Shown: positions 16,105 through 23,481 of the stretch, in pieces
Position numbering within the stretch: position 1 is the stretch's first letter
Layout of the letters: each line of letters begins with the position of its first letter
NCBI RefSeq assembly: GCF_003725545.1
Contig: NZ_RJLN01000058.1
Location: forward strand, 1-33,523
Reading direction: 5' to 3'
DNA: 33,523 nt
From: Micromonospora solifontis
Lineage (GTDB): Bacteria > Actinomycetota > Actinomycetes > Mycobacteriales > Micromonosporaceae
The notes under the pieces: model-generated
The model's database searches: none
What the model was told of the DNA's origin: nothing
The model's input: only the letters and a program-made list of their open reading frames with translations
Position numbers and translations under genes: made by a program

Positions 16105-16267
16105 GAGGCGAGGAACCGAACCGCCGTTCGCGGTGATCATGGCCGGTTACGTGGTGGACCTGCATCACCGGGGACCGTGCTCCCGGTGCCAGGAAGACGG
16201 GAGTTGCCCCCGGCTGCAAAGGGCTGGCGAGACCCTCCGAGCTTGGCGAGACAGGAAAGGCCAATGA
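16097..16267 (+). CDS. Small Cys-rich protein, possible zinc binder
   Basis: 56 residues from the GTG at 16097; the gene overlaps the previous gene by 8 bases and the next one by 4 (ATGA at 16264-16267). Translated directly from the bases, the chain has HHRGPCSRCQEDGSCPRL in its middle, that is a C-x-x-C...C-P-R pattern with a nearby His pair, suggesting a single zinc site. A basic helix (GETLRAWRDRKGQ) ends it. The tight double overlap with its neighbours and the ordered Cys spacing are the reasons to believe it. No named family is known to me. Confidence 0.65.
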   Translation: MLERRGTEPPFAVIMAGYVVDLHHRGPCSRCQEDGSCPRLQRAGETLRAWRDRKGQ

Positions 16268-16536
16268 TCAACTCGGGGGACTTGTTCCACGTAGCCCGAG
16301 CGGCCAGCGTCCAATTCGTTCGACCAATCATGTTCCGGGTTATCCGGGTGCTCGACTGGCCGACCTATGACGGATGGGCTTGGCTGGACGGCTACGAGTT
16401 GAATTCGGCCGGAGACGCGGCAATCCGACGGTCAATCTTTGTGCAGCCGGCAGGGCTGCGAAAGCTGGCACCCGAGGCACACCAACAGTCGGCGCAACGG
16501 AAGCCGATGACGCGGATTCCCGTAAGAGTCCTATGA
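16264..16536 (+). CDS. Small hypothetical protein, third of the coupled run
   Basis: 90 residues from the ATG at 16264, in an ATGA overlap with the stop of the Cys-rich gene; an in-frame upstream start at 16177 would overlap that gene throughout and is less likely. The core FRVIRVLDWPTYDGWAWLDGYELNSAGDAAIRRSIFVQPAGLR looks like a compact beta-rich domain with four Trp residues, conserved (from memory) among actinomycete small proteins of unknown function. The C terminus is basic. It would be co-translated with the two genes before it. Confidence 0.7.
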   Translation: MINSGDLFHVARAASVQFVRPIMFRVIRVLDWPTYDGWAWLDGYELNSAGDAAIRRSIFVQPAGLRKLAPEAHQQSAQRKPMTRIPVRVL

Positions 16537-16643
16537 CCGGTGTTCGGCTGCGGCGCTGGCGGCTGCCCACTGCTGCCCACGGCCGACGGCGCGCGGCCAA
16601 GGCCGCGTCCAGGAGGGGTTACACGAATGGGATGGCGCGATAA
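16533..16643 (+). CDS. Possible 36-residue Arg-rich peptide
   Basis: An ATG at 16533 overlaps the preceding stop codon in the same ATGA arrangement. The peptide is 36 residues with about one third Arg. The overlap is the only positive evidence; the composition could equally come from GC-rich noncoding sequence. Confidence 0.3.
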   Translation: MTGVRLRRWRLPTAAHGRRRAAKAASRRGYTNGMAR

Positions 16644-16656
16644 GGTGGCTCGGTAA

Positions 16657-16719
16657 GCCCCGGGTCCGCCTCTGCTTTGCATGCCGCCCGGGGCACGGCT
16701 TTTCCGGGCAGGCCTGCCC
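16657..16719. terminator. Two inverted repeats between convergent units
   Basis: GCCCCGGG (16657-16664) pairs with CCCGGGGC (16687-16694), and GGGCAGGCCTGCCC (16706-16719) is a perfect 14-base palindrome. They lie between the small-ORF operon (plus) and the GGDEF-EAL gene (minus). The first can form a hairpin with a 22-base loop; the second has no loop and can only form a shorter stem. The role as terminator is inferred from position. The remaining bases to 16796 hold nothing else I can support. Confidence 0.5.
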
Positions 16720-16796
16720 CGCCCCGACGCCCGCCGAAAATAACGGAAAGCCGCCCAGTCCCGTAAGCACTAGGAACTTGCCGCCCCTCGACGGCC

Positions 16797-19328
16797 TCAG
16801 GACGCGCCGTCGGCGCGGAGCGGCAAGACGTTGCCCTGGGCGCCGTCGCGCAGCGACCCCAGCACCGCGCCGATCTTGTCCGCCGGCATCGGCTTGAAGA
16901 AGTGGTAGCCCTGCGCGGAAGTGCAGCCCAGTTCGGCCAGGGCGGTCCGCTGCTCGGCCGTCTCCACGCCCTCGGCGACCACGCGCAGCCCCAACTCGTG
17001 GGCGAGGCCCACGGTGGTCCGCACGATCGCCGCCGCCTCCGGGGAGTCGGCCATCCGGATGACGAAGGAGCGGTCGACCTTCAGCTCGTCGACGGCGATC
17101 CGGGTCAGGAAGGTCAGCGACGAGAAGCCGGTGCCGAAGTCGTCGACCGCCAGCTGCACCCCCATCGACCGCAGGGTGGCCAGCACCTCGTCGATGACCT
17201 CCAGCTCGCTCATCACCACCGTCTCGGTGATCTCCAGGACCAGCCGGTGCGGCGGGACCTGGTGCCGGCGCAGCGCGTCGCCGATCTCCCCGGGCAGTCG
17301 CGGGTCGAGCAGGCTGCGCGCCGAGAGGTTCACCGAGATCGGCACGTCGAGCCCGTCGCGGGCCCACCCGGCGGCCACCGCGAGCGCCTTGTCCAGCACG
17401 TACCGGGTGAAGCTGGCGAGCTGCTCGCTGTTCTCCACCGGGCGGATGAAATCGGCCGGGCCGAGCCAGCCACGCCGCGGGTGCCGCCAGCGGATCAGCG
17501 CCTCCACGCCGGTCGGCGCGCCGGTCGCCAGGTCCACCGCCGGCTGCAACGCCAGCACCAGCTGGTCGTCGGCCTCCAGGGCCTCGCGCAGCTCGGCCAG
17601 CAGCGCCAGGTGGTCGGTGCTCGCCGCGTCCCGGGAGCTGTCGTACGCGGCGACGCTGCCGCCGCCCTCCTTCGCCTGGTACATCGCGATGTCGGCCCGG
17701 CGCAGCAGCTCGGTCATGTCCGCGGTGCCCGCGGCCGCGACCACCACCCCGACGGCCACCTCGACGGACATCCGCACCCCGGCCACCTCGGTCGGCGCGG
17801 CCAGCCGCTCGGCGATCTCCCGGGCCTGGCGCAGCGCGTACGTGACCGGGGCCGCACGGTCGTCGACCACCGGGACCGCGGTCAGCAGCACGGCGAACTC
17901 GTCGCCGCCGAGCCGGCCGAGCAGGTCGCCGGGGCGGCCCAGGGCGGCCAGCCGGTTCGCGGTCAGCCGCAGCAGCTGGTCCCCGGCGGCGTGCCCGAGG
18001 GTGTCGTTGACCTCTTTGAACTGGTTCACGTCGAGCAGCAGCAGCGCGACCGGATGGTCGTGGGCGAGCTGCCGCAACGCCTGGTCGCCCTTGGTGAGCA
18101 TGGCCGCCCGGTTGAGCAGGCCGGTGAGCTGGTCGTGCACCGCCTCGTACGAGGAGCGGGCGGTGACCAACCGCAGCTCACGGTGGGTGGCCGCGTCGTG
18201 CAGGGCGGCGGCCAGCGCGTCGCCGAACGCGGCCACGCCGTCCCGTTCCCGGACGGTGGGCGGCGCCGAGCGGGGGAAATGAACGCGCAGCCGGCCCACC
18301 TCCACGCTCCCCACCGACAGCGGCCGCACCAGCTCGTGGTCCCCCGTCTCGGCCGGCGCGGGGGGCGCGACCTCACGGTCGCGTACCTGACCACCGGTGT
18401 CCGCGCGGTAGCGCCGCCACCGGCCGTCGCCCCGGGCGACGTCCACCTCGACCAGCTCGGCGCCGAAGAGCGAGAGCGCCCCGGTCACCGCGGCGGTCGC
18501 CACCCCCCGCTCGTCGAGCTGGTTGAGCGCGGCCGTGGCCTCGGCGAACGCCCGCCAGGTGCGGCGCTCCTGGTCGGCCCGGAGCCGGTGCCGATAGGTC
18601 TGCTGGAGCAGCCAGAGCGGCGGCGGCAGGAGCAGCACCCAGCGCGGATCCAGCTCGAGCAGGGCGACCACCACCAGGCCGACCGCCACGTTGCCGACGA
18701 ACATGAGCAGCTTGCCGCGGAGCGCGGCGAGCAGCGGTGGGCCGATCGGGATGCCGTGCCGCAGCGCGAGCGTCGCGCCGCCCAGCCACGCGGTGGTGAG
18801 CAGGTAGGTGACCGAGCCGGCGATCAGCGCGACGGCCAGCTCCGGGGTCGGCGCGGCGAGCATCGGCCGGCCGAGCGCGCTCGCCACCGCGGCGGCGAGG
18901 GCGGTGGCGGCGGTCAGCGAACCGGCGATCCGGACCAGCTCCAGCGCCGGGCGGCGGTCGACGCACACGGACATCCCGGTCCAGGCGGCCCCGGCGCCGA
19001 GCAGGGCGGCGGCCGGCAGCCAACCGGCCGGCGCGAGATAGAGGCAGACGATGAGGGCGGCCTCGCCCCAGGTGATGCTGACCATGCCGGCGGCGGTGCG
19101 GAACCGCAGGCGGGCCAGCTGGGCGACGGCGAACGCGGCGACCGCGAGGCCGAACCGGGCCGGCCCGGGCAGCGGGTCGCCGGCCGGGAGGGACGCCGGG
19201 ACGGTGAGACCGAGCACCGCGGCACCCGCCGCGGTGGCCGCCACCGCGGCGGTGAGCAGGAGGACACTGACCGGCGTGCCGCGCAGGCCGAGCCGGTCGG
19301 GGGGTTGACCGTCCCTGCCGGAGGTCAC
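16797..19328 (-). CDS. Membrane-bound GGDEF-EAL c-di-GMP enzyme
   Basis: 843 residues from a GTG at 19328. The N-terminal ~245 residues hold about eight to ten hydrophobic segments of a type I cannot name. A coupling/GAF-like region (about 255-390) follows, then GGDEF (about 393-565) and EAL (about 575-830). The cyclase motif is intact (G474-G-D-E-F478), with a product-inhibition site RPGD at 465-468, exactly 5 residues upstream. The phosphodiesterase residues are also present: E609 in EAL, N667, E699, D729-D730 in DDFGTGFSSL, K750, E786 and Q806. Both activities are therefore possible, making and breaking c-di-GMP in response to a membrane signal. In actinomycetes c-di-GMP acts through BldD on development. 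The gene appears monocistronic; the ribosome-binding site is weak. Confidence 0.93.
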   Translation of the reverse strand: MTSGRDGQPPDRLGLRGTPVSVLLLTAAVAATAAGAAVLGLTVPASLPAGDPLPGPARFGLAVAAFAVAQLARLRFRTAAGMVSITWGEAALIVCLYLAPAGWLPAAALLGAGAAWTGMSVCVDRRPALELVRIAGSLTAATALAAAVASALGRPMLAAPTPELAVALIAGSVTYLLTTAWLGGATLALRHGIPIGPPLLAALRGKLLMFVGNVAVGLVVVALLELDPRWVLLLPPPLWLLQQTYRHRLRADQERRTWRAFAEATAALNQLDERGVATAAVTGALSLFGAELVEVDVARGDGRWRRYRADTGGQVRDREVAPPAPAETGDHELVRPLSVGSVEVGRLRVHFPRSAPPTVRERDGVAAFGDALAAALHDAATHRELRLVTARSSYEAVHDQLTGLLNRAAMLTKGDQALRQLAHDHPVALLLLDVNQFKEVNDTLGHAAGDQLLRLTANRLAALGRPGDLLGRLGGDEFAVLLTAVPVVDDRAAPVTYALRQAREIAERLAAPTEVAGVRMSVEVAVGVVVAAAGTADMTELLRRADIAMYQAKEGGGSVAAYDSSRDAASTDHLALLAELREALEADDQLVLALQPAVDLATGAPTGVEALIRWRHPRRGWLGPADFIRPVENSEQLASFTRYVLDKALAVAAGWARDGLDVPISVNLSARSLLDPRLPGEIGDALRRHQVPPHRLVLEITETVVMSELEVIDEVLATLRSMGVQLAVDDFGTGFSSLTFLTRIAVDELKVDRSFVIRMADSPEAAAIVRTTVGLAHELGLRVVAEGVETAEQRTALAELGCTSAQGYHFFKPMPADKIGAVLGSLRDGAQGNVLPLRADGAS

Positions 19329-19508
19329 GGACCCATCCCGTCGAGAGGCGGCCCGAGGGCACGGTGGGTGGCCACTGCTGCCAAGGACATCGGCGCCCCC
19401 CTCCCGCGCACGGCTCAGGGACTTTCGGTCCCCCCGGCGGAAGGCTAAGCCAAAGCCGGTGGTCGCAACAGGGGGCGACGACCGGCTTCGGCGTGATTCA
19501 TGCGCCGA
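19329..19508. other. Structured intergenic region upstream of the GGDEF-EAL gene
   Basis: 180 bases between two minus-strand genes, with no ORF I can support. It contains three consecutive inverted repeats: GGGAC-TTTCG-GTCCC (19418-19432), GGCT-A-AGCC (19443-19451) and a 14-bp stem with one mismatch (19453-19466 with 19475-19488, 8-base loop). The largest is 21 bases past the stop of the small membrane gene and probably terminates it; the others are unexplained. Confidence 0.5.
19453..19488 (-). terminator. Hairpin after the small membrane gene
   Basis: AAGCCGGTGGTCGC (19453-19466) pairs with GCGACGACCGGCTT (19475-19488) with a single mismatch. On the minus strand it follows the stop codon at 19509 and is trailed by CTTTGG-like bases. 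Probable terminator. Confidence 0.6.
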
Positions 19509-19802
19509 CTACCCGTTCCGGCGCTGCTGGGAGCCGTTGGGAGACTCCGCGGGTGATTCCTGCGAGACGGTCCCGTCTGTCGGATCGGCGACTGCCGCGT
19601 CGGCCCGATCGTGGTCGGCCGGGCCGGCCTGCGGCGGGAACCGGTCGGGCAGCCGGCGCAGCCGGGCGTTCATGTTGCGGATCAGCAGGACGGTGACGGT
19701 GGCCAGCGCGACGATGAGGAAAAGGCCCATCGGGCCGGCCAGACCACCCGTACGGGTGTCACCGAAGTTGTTCTCCGCGAGCACCTGGGCGGTGGTCAGC
19801 AT
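19509..19802 (-). CDS. Small single-pass membrane protein next to mca
   Basis: 97 residues. One hydrophobic segment (about 24-42: GPMGLFLIVALATVTVLLI) is followed by basic residues (RNMNARLRRLPDRF), so the C terminus is probably cytoplasmic. The last ~45 residues are polar and likely disordered. The ATG at 19802 has GGAGGA 6 bases upstream. It lies 48 bases after mca on the same strand. Small membrane proteins of this kind commonly follow mca in actinobacteria (recalled, not checked). The function is unknown. Confidence 0.8.
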   Translation of the reverse strand: MLTTAQVLAENNFGDTRTGGLAGPMGLFLIVALATVTVLLIRNMNARLRRLPDRFPPQAGPADHDRADAAVADPTDGTVSQESPAESPNGSQQRRNG

Positions 19803-19850
19803 GGTGTTCCTCCGATGTGCGGCTGCCCCTCAGCGTAGCCCGCCGCCGGA

Positions 19851-20732
19851 TCAGCGGGCATGGGCCGTCTCGCGGACCCCGGCGAAGAGGTCGGACTCGG
19901 GCAGCGGGCTGTCGACCAGCGAGCGGGCGAGCTGGAAGTCCTCGGTCGGCCAGGCGCGCTGCTGCAGGTCCATCGGCACCTGGAACCAGAAGCCGTCCGG
20001 GTCGATCTGGGTGGCGTGGGCGCGCAGCGCGTCGTCGCGGACCGGGAAGTAGTCGGCGCACTCCACCCGGGTGGTGATCCGGCCGCCCTTGTCCGGCCGG
20101 TCCTCCCAGCGCTTCATCCAGTCGCCGTACGGGGACTCCAGGCCGGCGGCGAGCATCCCCTCGTGCAGGGCCATGATCTTGGCGCGGGAGAAGCCGATGT
20201 CGTAGTAGAGCTTGAGCGGCTGCCAGGGCTCGCCCAGCTCCGGGTGCCGCTCCGGGTCGCCGGCGGCCTCGAAGGCGGCCACGGTCACCTTGTGGGTCAT
20301 GATGTGGTCGGGGTGCGGGTAGCCGCCCTCCTCGTCGTACGTGGTGACGACGTGCGGACGGAACTGGCGCATCAGCCGCACCAGCGGGGCGGCGGCCGTC
20401 TCGACGTCCTGCAGGGCGAAGCAGCCCTCGGGCAGGGGCGGCAGCGGGTCGCCCTCGGGCAGCCCGGAGTCGACGAAGCCGAGCCAGGCCTGCTCGATGC
20501 CGAGGATCGCCCGGGCCGCGTCCATCTCGGCACGGCGGATGTCGGCGATGTTGGCCCACACGTCCGGACGGTCCATCTTGGGGTTGAGCACGCTCCCCCG
20601 CTCGCCACCCGTACAGGTGACGACCAGGACGTCGACCCCCTCGGCGACATATTTCGCCGTGGTCGCGGCGCCCTTGCTCGACTCGTCGTCGGGATGGGCG
20701 TGCACCGCCATGAGACGCAGCTGCTCTGCCAC
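19851..20732 (-). CDS. mca: Mycothiol S-conjugate amidase Mca
   Basis: 293 residues from the GTG at 20732 (GAGGAG 8 bases upstream); the open frame extends much further upstream but without family similarity. Mca cleaves mycothiol S-conjugates of electrophiles and drugs to a mercapturic acid, which is exported, plus GlcN-inositol. The zinc motif A12-H13-P-D-D16-E17 and the second ligand segment H140-P-D-H143 match the MshB/Mca (PIG-L) fold. Length and the GGERGSVLNP and LGFVDSGLPEGDPLPPLP blocks favour Mca over MshB. It is the first gene of a two-gene unit and diverges from the DUF4307 gene. Confidence 0.95.
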   Translation of the reverse strand: MAEQLRLMAVHAHPDDESSKGAATTAKYVAEGVDVLVVTCTGGERGSVLNPKMDRPDVWANIADIRRAEMDAARAILGIEQAWLGFVDSGLPEGDPLPPLPEGCFALQDVETAAAPLVRLMRQFRPHVVTTYDEEGGYPHPDHIMTHKVTVAAFEAAGDPERHPELGEPWQPLKLYYDIGFSRAKIMALHEGMLAAGLESPYGDWMKRWEDRPDKGGRITTRVECADYFPVRDDALRAHATQIDPDGFWFQVPMDLQQRAWPTEDFQLARSLVDSPLPESDLFAGVRETAHAR

Positions 20733-20945
20733 CTTCGGCGCTCCTCGTCTGTGCCGGCCAGGCCGGGCCCGTCCGGGCCGACCCGGCTGACCTGCCGGAA
20801 TCTCCCCCCGCGCCCGCCGAGACCCCCGCGGTGGCTGGCCGGCGGCTCCGCCGACCCGCCATCCTTGGCTCAGCGCCGGGCTGGGAAGATGGACTCTGCC
20901 ATTCTTGCCGATGCCGCCGACAACAACGCCAGGAGATACCCGCCG

Positions 20946-21380
20946 GTGAGCGAGACGCACGCCACAGTCACCCCGGGCGCGCCGGTCTTCCCGCCCGGGC
21001 GGTACGGCCGCCGCCGCCAGCCCGGCCGCCGCCGGCCGCTCCTGCTCGCCCTGGTGGTGGCCGTTCTGCTGGCCGTCCTCGGGCTGGTCGCCGCCAAGCT
21101 CTACCAGCAGTACGGCGACCCGGAGTACCGGGCCGAGGTGATCACCTACACCGGGATCACCGACACCCGGGTGGTGGTCGACTTCCGGGTCACCGTGCCC
21201 CCCGGTGGCTCGGCGACCTGCCTGCTGCGGGCCCGCTCGCACGACGGCGCCGAGGTCGGTCACGTCGAGGCCACCGTGACCGCCCGGCCCGGCCAGCGGC
21301 ACGTCACCGCCCGGCAGGAGGTGCCGACCAACGCCCGCCCGTTCATCGGCGAGGTGTTGCGCTGCCGGCCCGCCGGCTGA
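20946..21380 (+). CDS. DUF4307 membrane protein
   Basis: 144 residues from the GTG at 20946 (AGGAG about 10 bases upstream); an in-frame ATG at 20889 would add 19 residues. Basic Pro/Arg-rich N terminus, one membrane helix (about 36-56: LLLALVVAVLLAVLGLVAAKLY), then an extracytoplasmic beta-rich domain with strands such as VVVDFRVTVPPGG and a Cys pair (about C78 and C139) that could form a disulfide. This matches DUF4307, an actinobacterial family commonly found between mca and greA. The function is unknown. It diverges from mca with a 213-base shared upstream region and ends in a hairpin before greA. Confidence 0.85.
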   Translation: MSETHATVTPGAPVFPPGRYGRRRQPGRRRPLLLALVVAVLLAVLGLVAAKLYQQYGDPEYRAEVITYTGITDTRVVVDFRVTVPPGGSATCLLRARSHDGAEVGHVEATVTARPGQRHVTARQEVPTNARPFIGEVLRCRPAG

Positions 21381-21395
21381 CCCCGACCGACCCCG

Positions 21396-21427
21396 CACCC
21401 CCGGTCGCGTCACCGGCACCGGGGGTG
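21396..21427 (+). terminator. Hairpin between DUF4307 gene and greA
   Basis: CACCCCCGG (21396-21404) pairs with CCGGGGGTG (21419-21427), loop 14 bases, followed by TTC. It is 16 bases past the DUF4307 stop codon. Confidence 0.65.
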
Positions 21428-21458
21428 TTCGGCGGCACCCTGACGTGCCCGGCACTGG

Positions 21459-21464
21459 TAACTT
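21459..21464 (+). promoter_or_regulatory. Candidate -10 box for greA
   Basis: TAACTT fits TANNNT, lies after the DUF4307 hairpin and 46 bases before the greA GTG. The -35 position has no good match, so this is tentative. Confidence 0.35.
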
Positions 21465-21510
21465 GGTGGTTCACCTGTCAGCCAGTCCGCACCAACCGAG
21501 GAGACCGCCT

Positions 21511-22011
21511 GTGTCCACCAATGACAACAAGGCGCCCGCCACCTGGCTGTCCCAGGACGCGTACGACCGCCTGCAGGCCGAGCTCGACGAGCTGATCGCC
21601 AACCGGCCGGTCATCGCCGCCGAGATCAACGCCCGGCGCGAGGAGGGCGACCTGCGGGAGAACGGGGGCTACCACGCCGCCCGCGAGGAGCAGGGCAAGG
21701 CCGAGGGGCGCATCCTCTACCTGAAGGAGCTGCTCCGCACGGCCAAGGTCGGCGAGGCCCCCGCCGCCGACGCGGTGTCGCCGGGCATGGTCGTGACGAT
21801 CTACTTCGACGACGACGCCGACGACACGGAGACCTTCCTGCTCGGCTCCCGGGAGATCGCCTCCACCACCGACCTGACGGTCTACAGCCCCGAGTCCGCG
21901 CTCGGCAAGGCGATCCTGGGCGGCAAGGCCGGCCAGACCTGCACCTACACGGCACCCAGCGGCGCGGACATCAAGGTGACCGTCGTCAAGTTCGAGCCGT
22001 ACTCCGGCTGA
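21511..22011 (+). CDS. greA: Transcription elongation factor GreA
   Basis: 166 residues from the GTG at 21511, with GAGGAGA 6 bases upstream. GreA enters the RNA polymerase secondary channel and stimulates cleavage of backtracked RNA. The N-terminal coiled coil (about 14-80) carries the catalytic acidic tip G46-D47-L-R-E50-N-G-G-Y-H, equivalent to the D/E pair of GreA. The C-terminal FKBP-like domain (about 90-166) ends with the usual V-T-V-V-K-F-E-P-Y. Single gene, with a candidate promoter upstream and strong hairpins downstream. Confidence 0.95.
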   Translation: MSTNDNKAPATWLSQDAYDRLQAELDELIANRPVIAAEINARREEGDLRENGGYHAAREEQGKAEGRILYLKELLRTAKVGEAPAADAVSPGMVVTIYFDDDADDTETFLLGSREIASTTDLTVYSPESALGKAILGGKAGQTCTYTAPSGADIKVTVVKFEPYSG

Positions 22012-22034
22012 CGCCCTCCGGACCCGCGCCGGAC

Positions 22035-22124
22035 GGCTCGGGTCCGACCCGACCGAGGCTGACAGGCTCCCTCGGACCCGAGCCACACCGCGACCGCCCC
22101 GGCCCACCGGCCGGGGCGGTCGCG
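22035..22124. terminator. Two strong hairpins between greA and ilvA
   Basis: First stem: GGCTCGGGTCCGA (22035-22047) with TCGGACCCGAGCC (22072-22084), 13 perfect pairs, 24-base loop. Second stem: CGCGACCGCCCCGGCC (22089-22104) with GGCCGGGGCGGTCGCG (22109-22124), 16 perfect pairs, CACC loop. The genes converge, so together they can stop transcription from both sides. Confidence 0.85.
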
Positions 22125-22146
22125 TCGTCCGGGGCCGGGACGCGGA

Positions 22147-23367
22147 TCAGGACTCGGCGGCGAACACCACCTGGTAGCCACTGGCCCGCAGGGCGCTGAT
22201 CAGCGTGTCCGAGTGCTCCACGCCGCGGGTCTCCACCGAGAGCGCCACCTCCACCTCGCCCAGGCGCAGGTGCGGATTGGCCCGCTGGTGCTCCACGTCC
22301 ACGACGTTGGCCCGGTGCTCGGCGATCTCGCTGAGCAGCGAGGCGAGCTGACCCGGCCGGTCCGTGCAGCGCACCGTCACGCGCAGGTAGCGGCCGGCCG
22401 CCGCCAGGCCGTGCTCGATCACCCGGAGCATGAGCAGCGGGTCGATGTTGCCGCCGGAGAGCACCGCCACCACCGGCGCCTGCACCTCCACCGCCCCGGC
22501 CAGCAGCGCCGCCACCCCGACCGCCCCGGCCGGCTCCACCACCTGCTTGCCTCGTTCCAGCAGCATCAGCAGCGCCCGGGAGATGTCCTCCTCGGAGACG
22601 GTGACGATCTCGTCGACCAGCTTGCGGACGTGGGTGAAGGTCAGATCGCCGGGCCGGCCGACCGCGATGCCGTCGGCGATCGTCGAGAACGACGGCAGGC
22701 GTACCGGCTCGCCGGCCTTGAGCGAGAGCGGGAAGGCGGCGGCCGTGGCCGCCTGCACCCCGATCACCCGTACGTCGGGGCGGAGCGCCTTGGCCACGAC
22801 CGCCATCCCGGAGATCAGACCGCCGCCGCCCACGCCGGTGACGATGGTCTTCACGTCCGGGCACTGCTCGAGGATCTCCAGCGCCACGGTGCCCTGCCCG
22901 GCGATCACGTCCGGGTGGTCGAACGGGTGGATGAACACCGCCCCGGTCCGCTCGGCGAAGGTCTGCGCCGCGACCAGCGACTCGTCCACCGTGTTGCCGA
23001 CCAGCTCGACCGTGGCGCCGTACCCCTTGGTGGCGGCGACCTTCGGCAGCGGCGCGTTGACCGGCATGAAGACCGTGGCGTGGGTGCCGACCAGGCCGGC
23101 GGCGAGCGCGACCCCCTGGGCGTGGTTGCCGGCGCTCGCCGCGACCACGCCGCGTTCCCGTTCCTCCGCCGAGAGCCGGGAGATCCGCACGTACGCCCCG
23201 CGCACCTTGTACGACCCGGCACGTTGCACGTTCTCGCACTTCAGCCACGCCGGGCCGCCCAGCGCGGCGCTGAGCGGCCGGGACGGCTCCAGCGGGGTGG
23301 TACGGGTGACGCCGGCGAGCAGCTCCCGCGCGGCCGCAACGTCGGCGAGGCCGACCAGTTCAGTCAT
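22147..23367 (-). CDS. ilvA: Threonine ammonia-lyase
   Basis: 406 residues. PLP enzyme that deaminates threonine to 2-oxobutanoate, the first step to isoleucine. The PLP lysine is K54 in SYKVRGAY, the Asn pocket is in SAGNHAQGVA, and the phosphate-binding glycine loop is GVGGGGLISG (about 177-186). The last ~80 residues form one ACT domain (RVTVRCTDRPGQLASLLSEIAEHRANVVDVEHQR). This short form with a single ACT domain resembles the catabolic/ACT TdcB-like group rather than the long two-ACT biosynthetic IlvA, so feedback regulation may differ. It lies 114 bases after the amidase gene on the same strand. Confidence 0.92.
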   Translation of the reverse strand: MTELVGLADVAAARELLAGVTRTTPLEPSRPLSAALGGPAWLKCENVQRAGSYKVRGAYVRISRLSAEERERGVVAASAGNHAQGVALAAGLVGTHATVFMPVNAPLPKVAATKGYGATVELVGNTVDESLVAAQTFAERTGAVFIHPFDHPDVIAGQGTVALEILEQCPDVKTIVTGVGGGGLISGMAVVAKALRPDVRVIGVQAATAAAFPLSLKAGEPVRLPSFSTIADGIAVGRPGDLTFTHVRKLVDEIVTVSEEDISRALLMLLERGKQVVEPAGAVGVAALLAGAVEVQAPVVAVLSGGNIDPLLMLRVIEHGLAAAGRYLRVTVRCTDRPGQLASLLSEIAEHRANVVDVEHQRANPHLRLGEVEVALSVETRGVEHSDTLISALRASGYQVVFAAES

Positions 23368-23481
23368 GCCCCGATCGTGCCACCCGATCCCGGCGGAACC
23401 TGCGGCGACGCCACCGTCGGATCGGTGACCACCTGCGGCGATGGTGCGATCACGGGCTGCGTCGGGGCCGGTGGTCAGCCG

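Noticed and set aside
16902..19448. Plus-strand open frame of about 850 codons opposite the GGDEF-EAL gene
   Set aside because: Low-complexity shadow. The minus-strand protein has all GGDEF and EAL residues.
19411..19490. Possible c-di-GMP riboswitch upstream of the GGDEF-EAL gene
   Set aside because: The order and sequence of the stems do not match the GEMM-I or GEMM-II patterns I know on either strand; kept only as an unexplained structured region.
23398..23440. Repeated ACCTGCGGCGA (23398 and 23431) upstream of ilvA
   Set aside because: Only two copies, 33 bases apart, in GC-rich sequence without symmetry; not enough to call a site.
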